Shown here piece after piece: positions 62,913 through 64,000 of a DNA stretch of 64,000 bases. The DNA comes from Spirochaetia bacterium. GTDB lineage: Bacteria; Spirochaetota; Leptospiria; Leptospirales; Leptonemataceae. A program made the translations under genes and the position numbers. The DNA lies in NCBI GenBank assembly GCA_009885105.1, contig VFLI01000042.1, forward strand, positions 1-64,000, written 5' to 3'. Each line of letters opens with the position of its first letter. Position 1 is the stretch's first letter. Below the pieces are notes generated by a model. That model saw only the letters and a program-made list of their open reading frames with translations, did not search any database and was not told the DNA's origin.

Positions 62913-63308
62913 ATGCATGAAAAAATCGAGAAAACAGAAGAAGAATGGCGAAAAATCCTGTCACCGGATGCCTACCGCGTTTTGAGAGAAAAAGGGACGG
63001 AACGGGCTTTCTCCGGAAAGCTTTACACCAATCACGAAAAGGGAGAATACCACTGCGCGGGATGCGGATCGCTGCTTTTTACATCTGACACAAAATATGA
63101 ATCAGGATCCGGCTGGCCGAGTTTTTTTACTCCGGTGCCGCGCGCCGTTGAATCCGAACAGGATACCAATCATGGAATGATCCGCACCGAGGTTCACTGC
63201 GCTGCCTGCGGCGGTCATCTGGGCCACGTCTTTGAAGACGGACCCAGACCCACCGGTTTGCGATACTGCATCAACTCAATGTCGCTTGAATTTCAAAAAG
63301 AAAATTGA
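62913..63308 (+). CDS. msrB: Peptide-methionine (R)-S-oxide reductase MsrB
   Basis: 131 aa. Two zinc CxxC motifs (CAGC in [11 protein letters not shown] and CAAC in [18 protein letters not shown]), [12 protein letters not shown] and the catalytic Cys in [13 protein letters not shown]. It repairs oxidised methionine. ATG 62913. Convergent neighbour is a small Cys-rich secreted protein. Family certain. Confidence 0.96.
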   Translation: MHEKIEKTEEEWRKILSPDAYRVLREKGTERAFSGKLYTNHEKGEYHCAGCGSLLFTSDTKYESGSGWPSFFTPVPRAVESEQDTNHGMIRTEVHCAACGGHLGHVFEDGPRPTGLRYCINSMSLEFQKEN

Positions 63309-63318
63309 ATCCAGGCGC

Positions 63319-63591
63319 TCATTTCATGCTGAGTGTGTTCCACCAGTCCAGCCCTGGCGCGGGTCTTTCACAGACCTTTACATTGGCGGCAGAGGAACAG
63401 GAAGTTGTTCCGGTAATGTTACAGCCTCTGGTTTTGCACGCGTTGCGTGCAGCCTGAGTGTCATCCCCTCCGGCACGGCACTGCTGACAGCTGGAGCCTG
63501 AACCGCACATATAGCAAAGTTCTGCGCTCACCGGACTTGCCGCCACGAACAGGGTTATCAACATCAACATACTGATTAGAATAAGCTTCAT
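63319..63591 (-). CDS. Small Cys-rich secreted protein
   Basis: 90 aa. Signal peptide MKLILISMLMLITLFVAA, then SPVSA/E. The mature ~67 residues have eight cysteines (LCYMCGSGSSCQQC, ACKTRGC, TSCSSAANVKVC), an even count in CxxC-like pairs suggesting four disulfides or metal sites. GGAG lies 6 nt before the ATG. Neighbour of msrB; the link to redox defence is a guess. Not recognised. Confidence 0.72.
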   Translation of the reverse strand: MKLILISMLMLITLFVAASPVSAELCYMCGSGSSCQQCRAGGDDTQAARNACKTRGCNITGTTSCSSAANVKVCERPAPGLDWWNTLSMK

Positions 63592-63686
63592 TTTTTTCTC
63601 CAGGGATTTAAAATATTTACTCTGTACTGTAAAACAGGTATTGCCCGGCAGAGATTTTGTGTATAGCTTTTTTTGAACTCATATCT

Positions 63687-64000
63687 CTAGAAGTTTCTTC
63701 TGTATTCCTCAATGGCGTCCCGCATCATCGGCTGCTGGGCCTGCCTGGCCACTTCTTCCGGAAACACGACTTCATACTGGAATTCGACGATAAATTTATC
63801 TCCCGGCCTGAGTGTTGTTCTCCATTCAAGTTCCCCGGTGCCTTCTTTCTGCTCTGTCGGAGCGATGGAGGCACGAAAAGATTTTACCTCGATAGAGGCG
63901 TCCTGACTTACGGGAATCTGGTCGAATACGCGGATCGTCTGCGCGGATCCTGTATAGTTTTCCACCGTGATTTTAAAACCCTGCGAGAGAACGAGTTTCT
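63687..64000 (-). CDS. DUF4139 domain protein (3' end only)
   Basis: The C-terminal ~100 residues of a larger gene that starts beyond the right edge. The frame stays open to the edge (KLVLSQGFKITVENYTGSAQ), so the GTG at 63965 is not the start. ENYTGSAQTIRVFDQIPVSQ and ELEWRTTLRPGDKFIVEFQY fit the end of DUF4139 (mucoidy inhibitor MuiA-like) proteins, which carry two beta domains. Ends at TAG, 63687-63689. Confidence 0.75.
   Translation of the reverse strand, partial: KLVLSQGFKITVENYTGSAQTIRVFDQIPVSQDASIEVKSFRASIAPTEQKEGTGELEWRTTLRPGDKFIVEFQYEVVFPEEVARQAQQPMMRDAIEEYRRNF

Noticed and set aside
1-64000. Possible tRNA/rRNA genes, CRISPR arrays, transposases or prophage
   Set aside because: None found on reading both strands; repeats present are inverted-arm elements without spacers, coding capacity or terminal transposase marks.

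Overview
This window comes from a diderm spirochaete, most probably a Leptospirales member of roughly even GC content (Leptonema/Turneriella-like rather than Borrelia or Treponema). The evidence is a spirochaetal FlaB flagellin and FliN next to genes for a full LPS-type envelope (LptD, sugar-phosphate transferase, O-antigen ligase, WaaE-like glycosyltransferase), many lipoproteins, haem synthesis (CobA, HemH), fatty-acid and glycerol use (acyl-CoA dehydrogenase, double MaoC, GlpD) and a double-length ThyX. The assignment is by protein resemblance only. No tRNA, rRNA, CRISPR array, insertion sequence or phage was seen, so this reads as core chromosome.

Layout. 1-2 kb: end of a flagellar operon (fliN, a lipoprotein), then flaB with a sigma-28-like promoter and a strong terminator. 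2-7.5 kb: exonuclease III, lptD, and a polyprenyl-phosphate sugar transferase, tightly packed. 7.5-9.4 kb: small exported proteins, including an EF-hand lipoprotein. 9.4-12 kb (minus): trmB, a 63-aa protein and a large membrane protein. 12-19 kb: a metallo-beta-lactamase-fold enzyme, a DPM1-GtrA glycosyltransferase, lipoproteins, folE, a CBS-pair protein and a dicarboxylate/glutamate symporter. 19-26.7 kb (plus): aspS, then the classic phoH-pgpH-ybeY block and two envelope proteins. 26.8-38.7 kb: an OmpA-like protein, acyl-CoA dehydrogenase, cobA-hemH, rlpA, a DUF374 acyltransferase and two transporters. 38.8-42.9 kb (minus): a coupled operon of an omega-like RNA polymerase subunit with a poly-aspartate tail, a DUF115 protein, ddl and a DAHP synthase. 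43-50 kb: a TlpA-like lipoprotein, a glycosyltransferase, two tiny genes, glpD with a double MaoC enzyme, a K+ channel and DUF3332. 50-64 kb: a YihY/BrkB protein carrying an inserted Asp-box propeller, a NADase-type glycan-binding-like protein, an O-antigen ligase, a tandem ThyX, a rhodanese without its cysteine, metG, a giant HExxH-propeller-barrel protein, msrB, a Cys-rich secreted protein and the end of a DUF4139 protein.

Most notable: (1) the propeller inserted in an extracytoplasmic loop of YihY; (2) the peptidase-propeller-outer-membrane-barrel fusion; (3) the omega-like subunit with a delta-like acidic tail; (4) three genes (lptD, ybeY, DUF115) that appear to need CTG start codons; (5) three families of dispersed intergenic inverted repeats built from short iterated words; (6) lysine-rich tails added to the N-termini of three housekeeping enzymes.

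All calls are from reading the sequence; no database search was possible.
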